Shown here in pieces: positions 24,963 through 32,817 of a stretch of DNA of 64,000 bases. Below the pieces are notes generated by a model. It saw only the letters and a list, made by a program, of their open reading frames with translations, was not told the origin of the DNA and made no database searches. Location of the stretch: the NCBI RefSeq assembly GCF_040676675.1, contig NZ_JBFAPK010000004.1, forward strand, positions 186,001-250,000. Reading direction: 5' to 3'. This DNA is from JBFAPK01 sp040676675 (GTDB taxonomy: Bacteria; Actinomycetota; Actinomycetes; Mycobacteriales; Micromonosporaceae). Position 1 is the first letter of the stretch. Each line of letters opens with the position of its first letter. Made by a program: the position numbers and the translations under genes.

Positions 24963-26654
24963 GTGGAGCGGGTGGCGCGGGTGACGATGGTGGTCGACAC
25001 AGCCGGTGAGACGGCCGGTACGGACGGGTCCGGGCGTACGCCGCGGCCGGCGCGGGGGGCGTTGCCGCTGCCGGTGGCGGTGGTGGCCGCGGTGGCCGCC
25101 GGGTTGGCGCTGCTGGTGGCGTTTCCGCCGTACGGCTGGTGGTGGCTGGCGCCGGTCGGGGTGGCGTTGCTGGCCGCCGCGACGCACCGGCGGCGGTTGC
25201 GCGGCGGTGCCGGGCTGGGCGCGTTGACCGGTCTGGTGTTGTTCGCCCCGCTGCTGGAGTGGACGAACCTGCACACGGGGCTGCTGCCGTGGCTGCTGTT
25301 GTCGGCGTTGCAGGCCGGCTACCTGGCGCTGCTGGGGTTGGCCGGGGCGCTGACCAGTGCGCTGGTGGAGCGGGCCCGCTGGTCGTGGCCGCTGGTCACC
25401 GGGCTGCTGTGGGTGGCGCAGGAGGCGCTGCGGGACCGCACCCCGTTCGGGGGGTTCCCGTGGGGCCGGTTGGCGTTCAGCCAGGACGACTCGCCGCTGC
25501 TGCGGCTGGCCGCGCTGGGCGGGGCGCCGCTGGTGACGTTCGCGGTGGCGCTGGCCGGCGGGTGCCTGGTCGCGGCCGGTTGGGGGCTGTGGCGCCCGCC
25601 GGCGCCGCGACCCGCGGCGGGCGTCGACGGCGGGAAGGTCTCCGCTGCGCGGGCCGGTGCGGCGCGCCGCTGGGGGTGGCCGGTGGGGGCGCTGGCGGCG
25701 GCCGTGGCGGTGGTGCTGGCGGGGCTCGCGACGCCGGTGGGTGGCGCGGGCGGCGGCGGCACCGCGGTGGTGGCGGTGGTGCAGGGCAACGTGCCGCGCC
25801 TGGGGCTGGACTTCAACGCCCAGCGCCGCGCCGTGCTGGACAACCACGTCAACGCCACCGTGCAACTGGCCGAGCGGGTCGCCGCGGGCCAGCAGCGGCA
25901 GCCGGACCTGGTGGTCTGGCCGGAGAACTCCTCCGACATCGACCCGCTGACCTATCCGGACGCGGCGGCCCGCATCTCCGAGGCCGCCGACGAGATCGAG
26001 GCGCCGATCCTGGTGGGCGCGGTGCTGCTGGGACCGGGCAGCGGACAGGTGCGCAACGCGGGACTGGTGTGGCGGCCCGGTACTGGCCCGGACGAGCAGC
26101 AGTTGTACGTCAAGCGGCACCCGGTGCCGTTCGCCGAGTACGTGCCGCTGCGCAAGGTGGCGCGGATGGTCAGCAAGGAGGTCGACCGGGTCCGGTCGGA
26201 CTTCGTGGCCGGCGACCGGCCGGGGGTGCTGCGGGTCGGCCCGGTGGTCCTCGGTGACGTGATCTGCTTCGAGGTCGCCTACGACGACGTGGTCCGCGAC
26301 ACCGTCACCGGCGGCGCGCAGGTACTGGCGGTGCAGACGAACAACGCCACCTTCGACGAGGCCGAGGCGCGCCAGCAGTTGGCGATGGTGCGGCTGCGGG
26401 CGGTCGAGCACGGTCGGGACGCGTTGATGGCCTCCACGGTCGGGGTGTCCGGGTTCGTCAGCCCCGACGGGCGGGTATCCGGGGCCACCGGGTTCAACAC
26501 CGACGCGGTGGTGGTCCGGCAGATGCGGCTCGGTGACGCCCGCACGGTGGCCACCCGGGCCGGGGTGTGGCCCGAGGTGGTGCTGGTCGGGTTGGCCGTG
26601 GCGGTGCTCGTCGCGGCGGTGCCGGGCCGGCGCCGGTGGGGGCTACCCGGATAG
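24963..26654 (+). CDS. lnt: Apolipoprotein N-acyltransferase
   Basis: The 563-residue membrane protein has about seven N-terminal hydrophobic segments, a periplasm-facing nitrilase-type domain (about 265-525) and a final membrane helix. The catalytic triad is visible: Glu321 in VVWPENSSD, Lys384 in LYVKRHPVPF and Cys435 in DVICFEVAYDD. It transfers a fatty acyl group to the N-terminal Cys of lipoproteins. The gene for polyprenol-phosphate mannosyltransferase follows after 41 bp; in mycobacteria the two activities are fused or paired as Ppm1. The GTG at 24963 is taken; MVVDTAG at residue 9 is an alternative. Confidence 0.92.
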   Translation: MERVARVTMVVDTAGETAGTDGSGRTPRPARGALPLPVAVVAAVAAGLALLVAFPPYGWWWLAPVGVALLAAATHRRRLRGGAGLGALTGLVLFAPLLEWTNLHTGLLPWLLLSALQAGYLALLGLAGALTSALVERARWSWPLVTGLLWVAQEALRDRTPFGGFPWGRLAFSQDDSPLLRLAALGGAPLVTFAVALAGGCLVAAGWGLWRPPAPRPAAGVDGGKVSAARAGAARRWGWPVGALAAAVAVVLAGLATPVGGAGGGGTAVVAVVQGNVPRLGLDFNAQRRAVLDNHVNATVQLAERVAAGQQRQPDLVVWPENSSDIDPLTYPDAAARISEAADEIEAPILVGAVLLGPGSGQVRNAGLVWRPGTGPDEQQLYVKRHPVPFAEYVPLRKVARMVSKEVDRVRSDFVAGDRPGVLRVGPVVLGDVICFEVAYDDVVRDTVTGGAQVLAVQTNNATFDEAEARQQLAMVRLRAVEHGRDALMASTVGVSGFVSPDGRVSGATGFNTDAVVVRQMRLGDARTVATRAGVWPEVVLVGLAVAVLVAAVPGRRRWGLPG

Positions 26655-26695
26655 CCGACGGGGGACGCCGGGGCGCCGGCAGATGCGGAGGAGCG

Positions 26696-27499
26696 GTGAG
26701 CGAGGCAATCGGGGGGGATGGCCGGCTGACCGGTTATCCGGGCGTCGGCCGCGTCCTGGTCGTGATCCCGACGTACAACGAGGCCGACAACGTCGAACCG
26801 ATCGTGCGGCGGCTGCGCCTGGCGGTGCCCGAGGCGGAGGTCCTGGTCGCCGACGACAACAGCCCGGACGGTACGGGGGACGTCGCCGCCGGCCTGGCCG
26901 CCGCCGACGAGCGGGTGCACGTGCTGCACCGGCCCGGCAAGCAGGGGCTCGGCGCGGCGTACGTGGCCGGGTTCGGGTGGGCGCGTGACCGGGGTTTCGA
27001 CGCGGTGGTGGAGATGGACGCCGACGGTTCGCACGCCCCGGAGGAGTTGCCCCGGCTGCTGGAGGCGGCCCGCGACGCCGACGTGGTGATCGGTTCGCGC
27101 TGGCTGCGGGGCGGTCGGGTGGTGAACTGGCCGTGGCACCGGCAGGTGTTGTCGCGCTGCGGCAGCCGGTACGCGCGGATGGTCCTGGGCATGCCGGTGT
27201 CCGACGCCACGGGCGGTTTCCGGGTGTACCGGGTACCCGCCCTCGAAAAGATCGACTTCGAGTCGGTGACGTCGCAGGGGTACTGCTTCCAGGTGGAGCT
27301 GTCCTGGCGGGCGCACCAGGCCGGGTTCCGCATCGCCGAGGTGCCGATCACGTTCGCCCAGCGGGAGCGGGGCGCCAGCAAGATGAGCCCGGCGATCATC
27401 GGTGAGGCGCTGTGGCGGGTGACGGTCTGGGCGGCGCGGGACCGGATCTCCGCGCGCGAGACGCGGCGGGCGGCGGCCGAGCCGGTACGGTGGCCGTAG
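26696..27499 (+). CDS. Polyprenol monophosphomannose synthase
   Basis: This 267-residue GT2 family glycosyltransferase shows VIPTYNEADNV (about 23-33), ADDNSPDGTG (about 54-63), VEMDADGSH (the DxD metal motif, about 104-112), SRWLRGG and the QRERGASKMS segment of dolichol-phosphate mannose synthases. It makes polyprenyl-phosphomannose from GDP-mannose, the donor for lipoglycan and protein mannosylation. There is no membrane segment. GGAGGA precedes the GTG at 26696. It lies directly after lnt, equivalent to the second domain of mycobacterial Ppm1. Confidence 0.92.
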   Translation: MSEAIGGDGRLTGYPGVGRVLVVIPTYNEADNVEPIVRRLRLAVPEAEVLVADDNSPDGTGDVAAGLAAADERVHVLHRPGKQGLGAAYVAGFGWARDRGFDAVVEMDADGSHAPEELPRLLEAARDADVVIGSRWLRGGRVVNWPWHRQVLSRCGSRYARMVLGMPVSDATGGFRVYRVPALEKIDFESVTSQGYCFQVELSWRAHQAGFRIAEVPITFAQRERGASKMSPAIIGEALWRVTVWAARDRISARETRRAAAEPVRWP

Positions 27500-27630
27500 C
27501 GGCCCGGTGGCGCTCGGGTGGCCGGGGTCGCGGGGTGGCGCGCACGTGTCATGCTCGATGGGCGGGTCGTGCCGGTTCGCCGGGTCGGGGCCCGCGCCGG
27601 GTGTCGTGCCGCGGATGCGGATGAGGTGAG

Positions 27631-28161
27631 ATGCGCCGAGGACTGAGGCTGGTACCGGCGGGACTGCTGATCGGGGTGGTCGTCGAGATCGCCGTCTTCG
27701 TCCTGCTCGGCCGGTGGATCGGGTTCGGGTGGACGTTGCTGCTGGTGCTGGCGGTGTCCCTGACGGGGTTGGCGCTGCTGCGGCGGGAGGGAATCCGCGC
27801 CTGGCGGGGTTTCCGGGCGGCGCTGAACGCGGGGCAGCCGCCGGGGCGGCAGGCCACCGACGGGCTGGTGGGGCTGGCCGCCGGGCTGCTGCTGGCGGTA
27901 CCGGGGCTGGTCAGCGGCGCGGCCGGCCTGCTGCTGCTGGTGCCGCCGGTGCGGCGGCTGGCGCGGGGGCGGGTGCAGGGCGCGGCCGAGCGGCGGGTCT
28001 CCTCCGCCGTCGCCGGTGACCTGTTCGGCCCGCGGCGGGTACGGGTGCGACGCGGGCAGCCGGACGCGGCCGGGCCCGGCGACGGCGCGCCGCCACCACC
28101 GCCGGCGGCGGGGACCGGTCCGGCCATCGAGGGTGAGATCGTGGAGCCGCGCGGCCGCTGA
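27631..28161 (+). CDS. FxsA family membrane protein
   Basis: The 176-residue protein has four hydrophobic segments in the first 115 residues (AGLLIGVVVEIAVFVLLG, then FGWTLLLVLAVSLTGLALL, a third near 85-100, a fourth near 98-110). The family motif GLVGLAAGLLLAVPGLVSGAAG (here summarised; about residues 78-99) lies between. The cytoplasmic tail is Pro/Gly-rich. FxsA affects phage exclusion in E. coli when overproduced; its function is otherwise unknown. It ends 7 bp before the convergent LysR gene. Confidence 0.85.
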   Translation: MRRGLRLVPAGLLIGVVVEIAVFVLLGRWIGFGWTLLLVLAVSLTGLALLRREGIRAWRGFRAALNAGQPPGRQATDGLVGLAAGLLLAVPGLVSGAAGLLLLVPPVRRLARGRVQGAAERRVSSAVAGDLFGPRRVRVRRGQPDAAGPGDGAPPPPPAAGTGPAIEGEIVEPRGR

Positions 28162-28168
28162 GGCCTGG

Positions 28169-29182
28169 TCATCGAGACGGGCTCCGGACCGGCGCGGCCA
28201 CTGGCCCGCCCGGCGCTCGGGCAGGGGTCGAACCGGGCGCCGTCGCGGTGCTTTCCGGCACCGGGTGGGGTTCGGGCAACCAGTCGCGGCCGGGGGTGTA
28301 CTCCAGCCAGCGGTTGCGTTCGGCCTCGGCCACGAAGGCGCTCACCACGGTGTCCATCAGGGGATGCCCGTAGCTGGGCCACAGCAGCGACCACGCGTAC
28401 AGCGGGGTGGGGTCCTCCAGCGGAACCAGCCGGATCCCCGGGGTGTCGGGAAGCGGCACGTCGGCTGGGAGCAGTGAGAAGCGGCGCGGGTCGGCGGCGA
28501 CCTCGGCGAGGAAGTGTTCCAGTCCCAGGTTGGTCCCCTCGGCGTGGTCGCGGACGCCGAAGTGCGCGGCGAAGTGACGCAGGAAATCCAGCCGGTCCAG
28601 CGCTCCTGGGGTCCACAGCACGCTGCCGCGCAGCTGCTCGGGCCGCAGCACGGGCTCGGCCGCCAACGGGTGGTCCGCGCCGAGGATCGCGTCCACCGGT
28701 TCCAGCCGTACCAGCCGGTGCGTCAGTCCGACGGGCAGGGGCGGGTGGACGCGGCCGAAAGCCGCGTCGACGTCGCCGCGCAGCAGCGCGGCCGTCGCCG
28801 ACGGTTGGTCGCGCGCGTGCCCCAGTTCCAGCCGCAGCTCACCGGAGCGGGCCGCCACGTGCGCGACCGTGCGCATCGGAGCGTACAGGTGACCCCAGAC
28901 GTCGATCCGCAGCGGCCGGTGCGGATCCCGCACCGCGGCCACGGCCAGGTTCGCGGCGGCCAGTGCCTGCCTGGCCGGTCCGAGGAAGCGTTGCCCGGCC
29001 TCCGTGAGCCGTACTCCGTGACCGAGACGATCGAACAGCCGCGCGCCGAGCCGCGATTCCAGGCCCGCGATCCGTTTGGACAGCGCCTGCTGTGAGATCG
29101 ACAGCTCCTCGGCGGCCCGCCCGAAGTGCCGCCGCTCGGCCGCGAACAGGAACGCGCGAACCTGCGCCATGTCGAGATCCAT
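28169..29182 (-). CDS. LysR family transcriptional regulator
   Basis: The 337-residue protein has an N-terminal LysR HTH (DMAQVRAFLFAAERRHFGRA, then LSISQQALSKRIAGLESRLG, about residues 4-60) and a periplasmic-binding-like effector domain (about 90-300). The C-terminal 35 residues are Pro/Ala-rich. ATG at 29182 is chosen because the HTH starts 3 residues later; a Met 7 codons upstream is possible. It is divergent from a quinone-oxidoreductase/hydrolase/SDR operon, which it probably controls through the dyad at 29199-29215. Confidence 0.87.
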   Translation of the reverse strand: MDLDMAQVRAFLFAAERRHFGRAAEELSISQQALSKRIAGLESRLGARLFDRLGHGVRLTEAGQRFLGPARQALAAANLAVAAVRDPHRPLRIDVWGHLYAPMRTVAHVAARSGELRLELGHARDQPSATAALLRGDVDAAFGRVHPPLPVGLTHRLVRLEPVDAILGADHPLAAEPVLRPEQLRGSVLWTPGALDRLDFLRHFAAHFGVRDHAEGTNLGLEHFLAEVAADPRRFSLLPADVPLPDTPGIRLVPLEDPTPLYAWSLLWPSYGHPLMDTVVSAFVAEAERNRWLEYTPGRDWLPEPHPVPESTATAPGSTPARAPGGPVAAPVRSPSR

Positions 29183-29198
29183 GGCTCGGACCTTAGGT

Positions 29199-29215
29199 GA
29201 CAACCGATGGTTGTC
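29199..29215. promoter_or_regulatory. LysR operator candidate
   Basis: GACAACC-GAT-GGTTGTC, a 7-bp perfect dyad, lies 16 bp upstream of the LysR start and about 57 bp from the divergent oxidoreductase start. This is the position expected for an autoregulatory LysR site. Confidence 0.6.
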
Positions 29216-29271
29216 GCTTGTCTTCGATCGTTGTTGGCTCCGCCCGCGGGGGCGCTCGTACGGTCGCCGGC

Positions 29272-30195
29272 ATGAAGAGATTGGTTCCGACCGGCGACCG
29301 GGCTCGTCCGGTGGTGTTCGCCGAGGACGCCCAGCCGCTCGCGGCGCCGCACGAGGCGTTGATCAGGGTCGAGGCGTTCGCGCCGAATCGCGGCGAGACG
29401 TTCCTACTGGAAGATCCGCGTCCGGGCGTCGTTCCCGGCAAGGACGTCGCCGGACTGGTGGTGCAGGCGGCGGCGGACGGCTCCGGGCCGCCCGTCGGCG
29501 CCCGGGTGGTGGGCCATCCACCGTCGGGTGGCTGGGCCGAGTACGCGGCGGTGCCGACCCACTCGCTTGCCGTGCTGCCCGACGACATCAGCGCCGTGCG
29601 GGCCGCCGCGCTGCCGCTGGCCGGGATCACCGCGCTGCGGTTGCTGCGCGTGGCCGGCGCGGTGACGGGCCGGCGGGTGCTGCTGACCGGCGCCTCGGGC
29701 GGGGTGGGGCACTACCTGACGGAGTTGGCCGCCGCCGCGGGTGCGGACCTGACCGCGGTGACCGCCACAGCCGCGCGCGGTGAACGACTGCGTGAGCGTG
29801 GCGCGGCGGCAGTCGTGCACGCGGTGGCCGACGCGCCGGGCCCGTTCGATCTGGTGTTCGAGTCCACCGGTGGTGCTGATCTTCCGGTCGCGCTGTCGAA
29901 GCTGGTCCCCGGAGGCACGCTGATCTGGTTCGGTCAGGCCAGTCGCGCGCCGGTGACGCTGAATTTCTTCGACATCCTGGCCGGGCCGCAACGGGCCGTG
30001 ATCCGGCATTTCCACTATGCGGGCGCGCCGTACGGCGAGGATCTGAACACGTTGGTCCGGCTGGTGGGCGACGGGCGGCTGCACCCGGAGATCGACCGCG
30101 TCGCCGACTGGAGCCAGACCGCCGAAGTCCTGGTCGACCTGCGCGAACGCCGCATCCGCGGCAAGGCTGTCCTGACCACGGGAGGGGTGCGATGA
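29272..30195 (+). CDS. Zinc-type alcohol dehydrogenase / quinone oxidoreductase family protein
   Basis: This 307-residue MDR-superfamily protein has the quinone-oxidoreductase N-terminal domain (ALIRVEAFAPNRGETFLLED, then VVPGKDVAGLVVQ) and a Rossmann domain with VLLTGASGGVGHYLTELAAA (about 140-159). No zinc-binding Cys set is seen, so it is a zinc-independent NADPH-dependent reductase. The ATG at 29272 is preferred over an upstream in-frame start because the domain begins there. Its stop overlaps the next gene by 4 bp. Confidence 0.88.
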   Translation: MKRLVPTGDRARPVVFAEDAQPLAAPHEALIRVEAFAPNRGETFLLEDPRPGVVPGKDVAGLVVQAAADGSGPPVGARVVGHPPSGGWAEYAAVPTHSLAVLPDDISAVRAAALPLAGITALRLLRVAGAVTGRRVLLTGASGGVGHYLTELAAAAGADLTAVTATAARGERLRERGAAAVVHAVADAPGPFDLVFESTGGADLPVALSKLVPGGTLIWFGQASRAPVTLNFFDILAGPQRAVIRHFHYAGAPYGEDLNTLVRLVGDGRLHPEIDRVADWSQTAEVLVDLRERRIRGKAVLTTGGVR

Positions 30196-31172
30196 GCGTC
30201 GAGGAGTTCGTCGCCGCCAATTTCACGCGCGCCACCGGGGCGGGCCTGGACCCGCACGAGTACCAGCGGGTGACCGGCGAACTGGCATCACTGGACGGCT
30301 GGGGTGAGGCGTTCGTCCGCGCCGGGCGCTCGCACCTGGTCCGCGCGCGGGAGGCGGCCTCGCCGATCTCGGCGGGCGAGCACTACCAGGTGGCGGCGCG
30401 ATGGTTCCACTTCGCCACCCTGGCGCCGCAGGCCGGGCAGGCGCTGGCCGCCGCCGAGGCCGACGCCGCCATGGGCCGCGCCCTGGCTGTCCTGGAGCCG
30501 CACGCCCGGCGGATCGAGGGGCCCGGCTTCACCGGCTGGCTACGCGGTCGCGCCGATTCCCCGATCACCGTCATCGTCGTGCCCGGCCTGGACTCCAGCA
30601 AGGAGGAGTTCCACGCCGTCACCTCGGCCCTGCTGCGCAGGGATGTGGCGGTGTTCGCGATGGACGGTCCCGGACAGGGCGCGCTCGCGTCCACCTCGAC
30701 CGTCCGGCCCGACTACCATCAGGTGATCGGCCGGGTCATCGACGCGCTCGGTGTCGACCGGGTCAGGCTCGTCGGGCTCAGCCTGGGCGGCTACTACGTG
30801 GCCGAGACCGCTGCCTGGGAAACCCGCGTCGCGGCCGTCGCCACCGTCAGCGGCCCCTTCCGCCTGGACTGGGATGGCCTTCCGACCCCGGTACGGGACC
30901 TCCTCACCCGGCGCGCCGGCGGGGCCCGGCCGGCCCGCGACTTCGCCCGCCAGGTCGACCTGTCCACGCTGGCACCACGCATCACCGTCCCGCTCCTCGT
31001 GGTGGACGGCGGCCAGGACCTCATCCCCGGCGTGACCAACGGCGAGCGGCTGGCCCGCCTGGCGCCGCACGGCGAATACCTGCTCGTCCCGCACGGCGAC
31101 CACCTGCTCGGCAACGCCCGGCCCGACTGGCTGCCCGCGACCGCCGACTGGCTCTCCGGAGAACCCAAGTGA
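30192..31172 (+). CDS. Alpha/beta hydrolase
   Basis: The 326-residue hydrolase has an N-terminal helical cap (about 1-110) like that of FrsA/dihydropseudooxynicotine-hydrolase relatives. The nucleophile motif GLSLGGYYVAE (Ser at about 198), an acid in VVDGGQDLI (about 275) and a His in PHGDHLLGN (about 305) form a plausible triad. The oxyanion region is VIVVPGLDSSKEE. The substrate is unknown; it may cleave a C-C or ester bond in a compound also handled by the flanking oxidoreductases. Confidence 0.83.
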   Translation: MSVEEFVAANFTRATGAGLDPHEYQRVTGELASLDGWGEAFVRAGRSHLVRAREAASPISAGEHYQVAARWFHFATLAPQAGQALAAAEADAAMGRALAVLEPHARRIEGPGFTGWLRGRADSPITVIVVPGLDSSKEEFHAVTSALLRRDVAVFAMDGPGQGALASTSTVRPDYHQVIGRVIDALGVDRVRLVGLSLGGYYVAETAAWETRVAAVATVSGPFRLDWDGLPTPVRDLLTRRAGGARPARDFARQVDLSTLAPRITVPLLVVDGGQDLIPGVTNGERLARLAPHGEYLLVPHGDHLLGNARPDWLPATADWLSGEPK

Positions 31173-31926
31173 ACCGATTCGTCGACAAGGTCGCCCTGAT
31201 CACCGGCGGCACCAGCGGCATGGGACTTGCCACCGCGCACCGCCTCATCGCCGAAGGCGCCCACGTGATCGTCACCGGTCGTACCCCGCGACGCGTGGAC
31301 GCCGCCGTGGCCGAACTCGGCCCACGCGCCCTGGGCGTGGCGGCCGACGCCGCCGACCCGGCCGGGCTCGACGCGGTCATGGACAAGATCAAGACGCGCC
31401 ACTGCCGCCTGGACGTCCTCTTCGCCAACGCTGGCGTGGGCACCTTCCTACCCTTCGCCGACATCACCGAGGCGGACTTCGACCACGCCGTCGGCGTCAA
31501 CTTCAAAGGTGTGTTCTTCACCATTCAAAAGGCGCTGCCGCTGCTGGCCGACGGCGGCTCGATCGTCATCAACGCCTCCTGGACCCTGACCGGGGCAACG
31601 GCGTCCTGACGCTGTACTCGGCGACCAAGGCGGCGGCGCACAACCTGGCTCGTACGCTCGCCGCCGAACTCGGCCAGCGCGGCATCCGGGTGAACTCCAT
31701 CAGCCCGGGATACATCGACACGCCGATGTATCCCGCTGCCGCGTTGAGCGAGGCGGAGGTGGCGGCCGTGACGGATCGAGTCGTCGCGCGCCGGTTCGGC
31801 CGTCCGGAGGAGATCGCCTCAGTGGTGGCGTTCCTCGCCTCCGCCGAGGCGTCCTACATCAACGGCCAGGACCTGGTCGTCGACGGCGGCCTGGTAGCCG
31901 CTGTTCCCGCCGCGTCCGTCAGCTGA
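31169..31926 (+). pseudogene. SDR family oxidoreductase, frameshifted
   Basis: Two frames together make one short-chain dehydrogenase. The first (31169-31609) has the cofactor motif TGGTSGMGLATAH, NAGVG and INASWTLTG, then stops. The second resumes with LTLYSATKAAAHNLART (catalytic YxxxK), IRVNSISPGYIDTPMY and INGQDLVVDGG and ends at 31926. The break is near 31592-31600, in GACCGGGGCAAC; adding one base restores the expected TRGNGVLTLYSATK. The restored product would be 252 residues. The GTG start overlaps the hydrolase stop. This is either a genuine single-base loss or a sequencing error at the G run. Confidence 0.85.
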
Positions 31927-31981
31927 CGAGACGGGAGCATCCCCCGCCCGGGTAGCCCTCCGGCCCGGCCACCCGAAAACC

Positions 31982-32019
31982 CGTACGCCCCGCCGGCGAG
32001 GTCGCCGGCGGGGCGTACG
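31982..32019. terminator. 18-bp perfect hairpin between convergent genes
   Basis: Positions 31982-31999 and 32002-32019 pair exactly around GG (stem CGTACGCCCCGCCGGCGA). It lies between the SDR pseudogene and rbpA and is a strong bidirectional terminator. Confidence 0.85.
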
Positions 32020-32037
32020 AAGGTCTTCCCGGTGTGC

Positions 32038-32379
32038 TCAGATGCGCCCGCGGCGGGTGCGTACCTCCTCGAGCCGCTCGGCGAGGATGTCCTCGAGTTC
32101 GGCGATCGAACGACGCTCGAGGAGCATGTCCCAGTGGGTGCGCGGCGGCTTGGCCTTCTTCTGCTCCGGCTCGCTGCCGTCCACCAGCCGGGCGACGCTG
32201 CCGTCGAACTTGCATTCCCAGGTCATCGGTACCTCGGCGTCGACGGCGAAGGGCACCTCGAACTGGTGACCCTTGGCGCAGAGGTACTCGCGGGTCTGGC
32301 GCGGCGCGAGTTCCGTGTTGCGGTCGGACTCGTAGCTGACTGCTCCCAGACGGCTTCCGCGAAGCATGCGCTCGCCCAT
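32038..32379 (-). CDS. rbpA: RNA polymerase-binding protein RbpA
   Basis: The 113-residue protein matches actinobacterial RbpA: the N-terminal tail GERMLRGSRLGAVSYESDRN, a core with LCAKGHQFEVPF and MTWECKFDG (two visible Cys, so the zinc site is incomplete compared with four-Cys versions), and the C-terminal sigma-interacting helix RTHWDMLLERRSIAELEDIL. RbpA binds RNA polymerase and the principal sigma factor and stabilises open complexes. The ATG at 32379 gives MGERMLRG, as in homologues. A SigR-like promoter sits upstream. Confidence 0.93.
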   Translation of the reverse strand: MGERMLRGSRLGAVSYESDRNTELAPRQTREYLCAKGHQFEVPFAVDAEVPMTWECKFDGSVARLVDGSEPEQKKAKPPRTHWDMLLERRSIAELEDILAERLEEVRTRRGRI

Positions 32380-32421
32380 GATCGGCTTTCCCCTCGGTCG
32401 TGGTGCTGTTCCAACAGGTGT

Positions 32422-32448
32422 AACGATGTGCACCGGGCGGGCGATTCC
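32422..32448 (-). promoter_or_regulatory. SigR-like promoter for rbpA
   Basis: Read on the minus strand, GGAAT (32448-32444) is followed after 19 nt by GTT (32424-32422). This is close to the thiol-stress sigma R consensus GGAAT-N18-GTT. In Streptomyces coelicolor rbpA is a known SigR target. It lies 43 bp upstream of the ATG. Confidence 0.5.
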
Positions 32449-32817
32449 CCGCCGCCCGGTACGGACGGTGCGGCTGGCCGGGGACGCCTCCGGTCGACCC
32501 GCCATCACCCGACGTGATCGGCCCCCCGCGTCCCAAACCCTCCGAGCTTAGCCGGAGCCGTGGGACGGGCGGCCACTTCACCGGCCAAACCAGGACTCGC
32601 GGGCGCGAATCGCGACCCAACCGTTATCACGGGCCAACCGGCGGGGTCCGGTCGCCGTGACCTTCCGGTCACCTGACGTCCCCGGCGGCCCCGGCTATTC
32701 CCGTATCGCGCCCGAGACGGTGGCGGCCAAAACGTAGCGGCGGACCGCCGCGCGGTGGCACCGACGGTCACCGGGGCGGGTCGTGCGCCGTCCCGACCGT
32801 CCGGCCGGCGCGCCGGG

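Noticed and set aside
28169..29203. LysR start at 29203
   Set aside because: It would place seven extra residues before the HTH and extend into the dyad at 29199; ATG 29182 gives the usual short N-terminus. Both remain possible.
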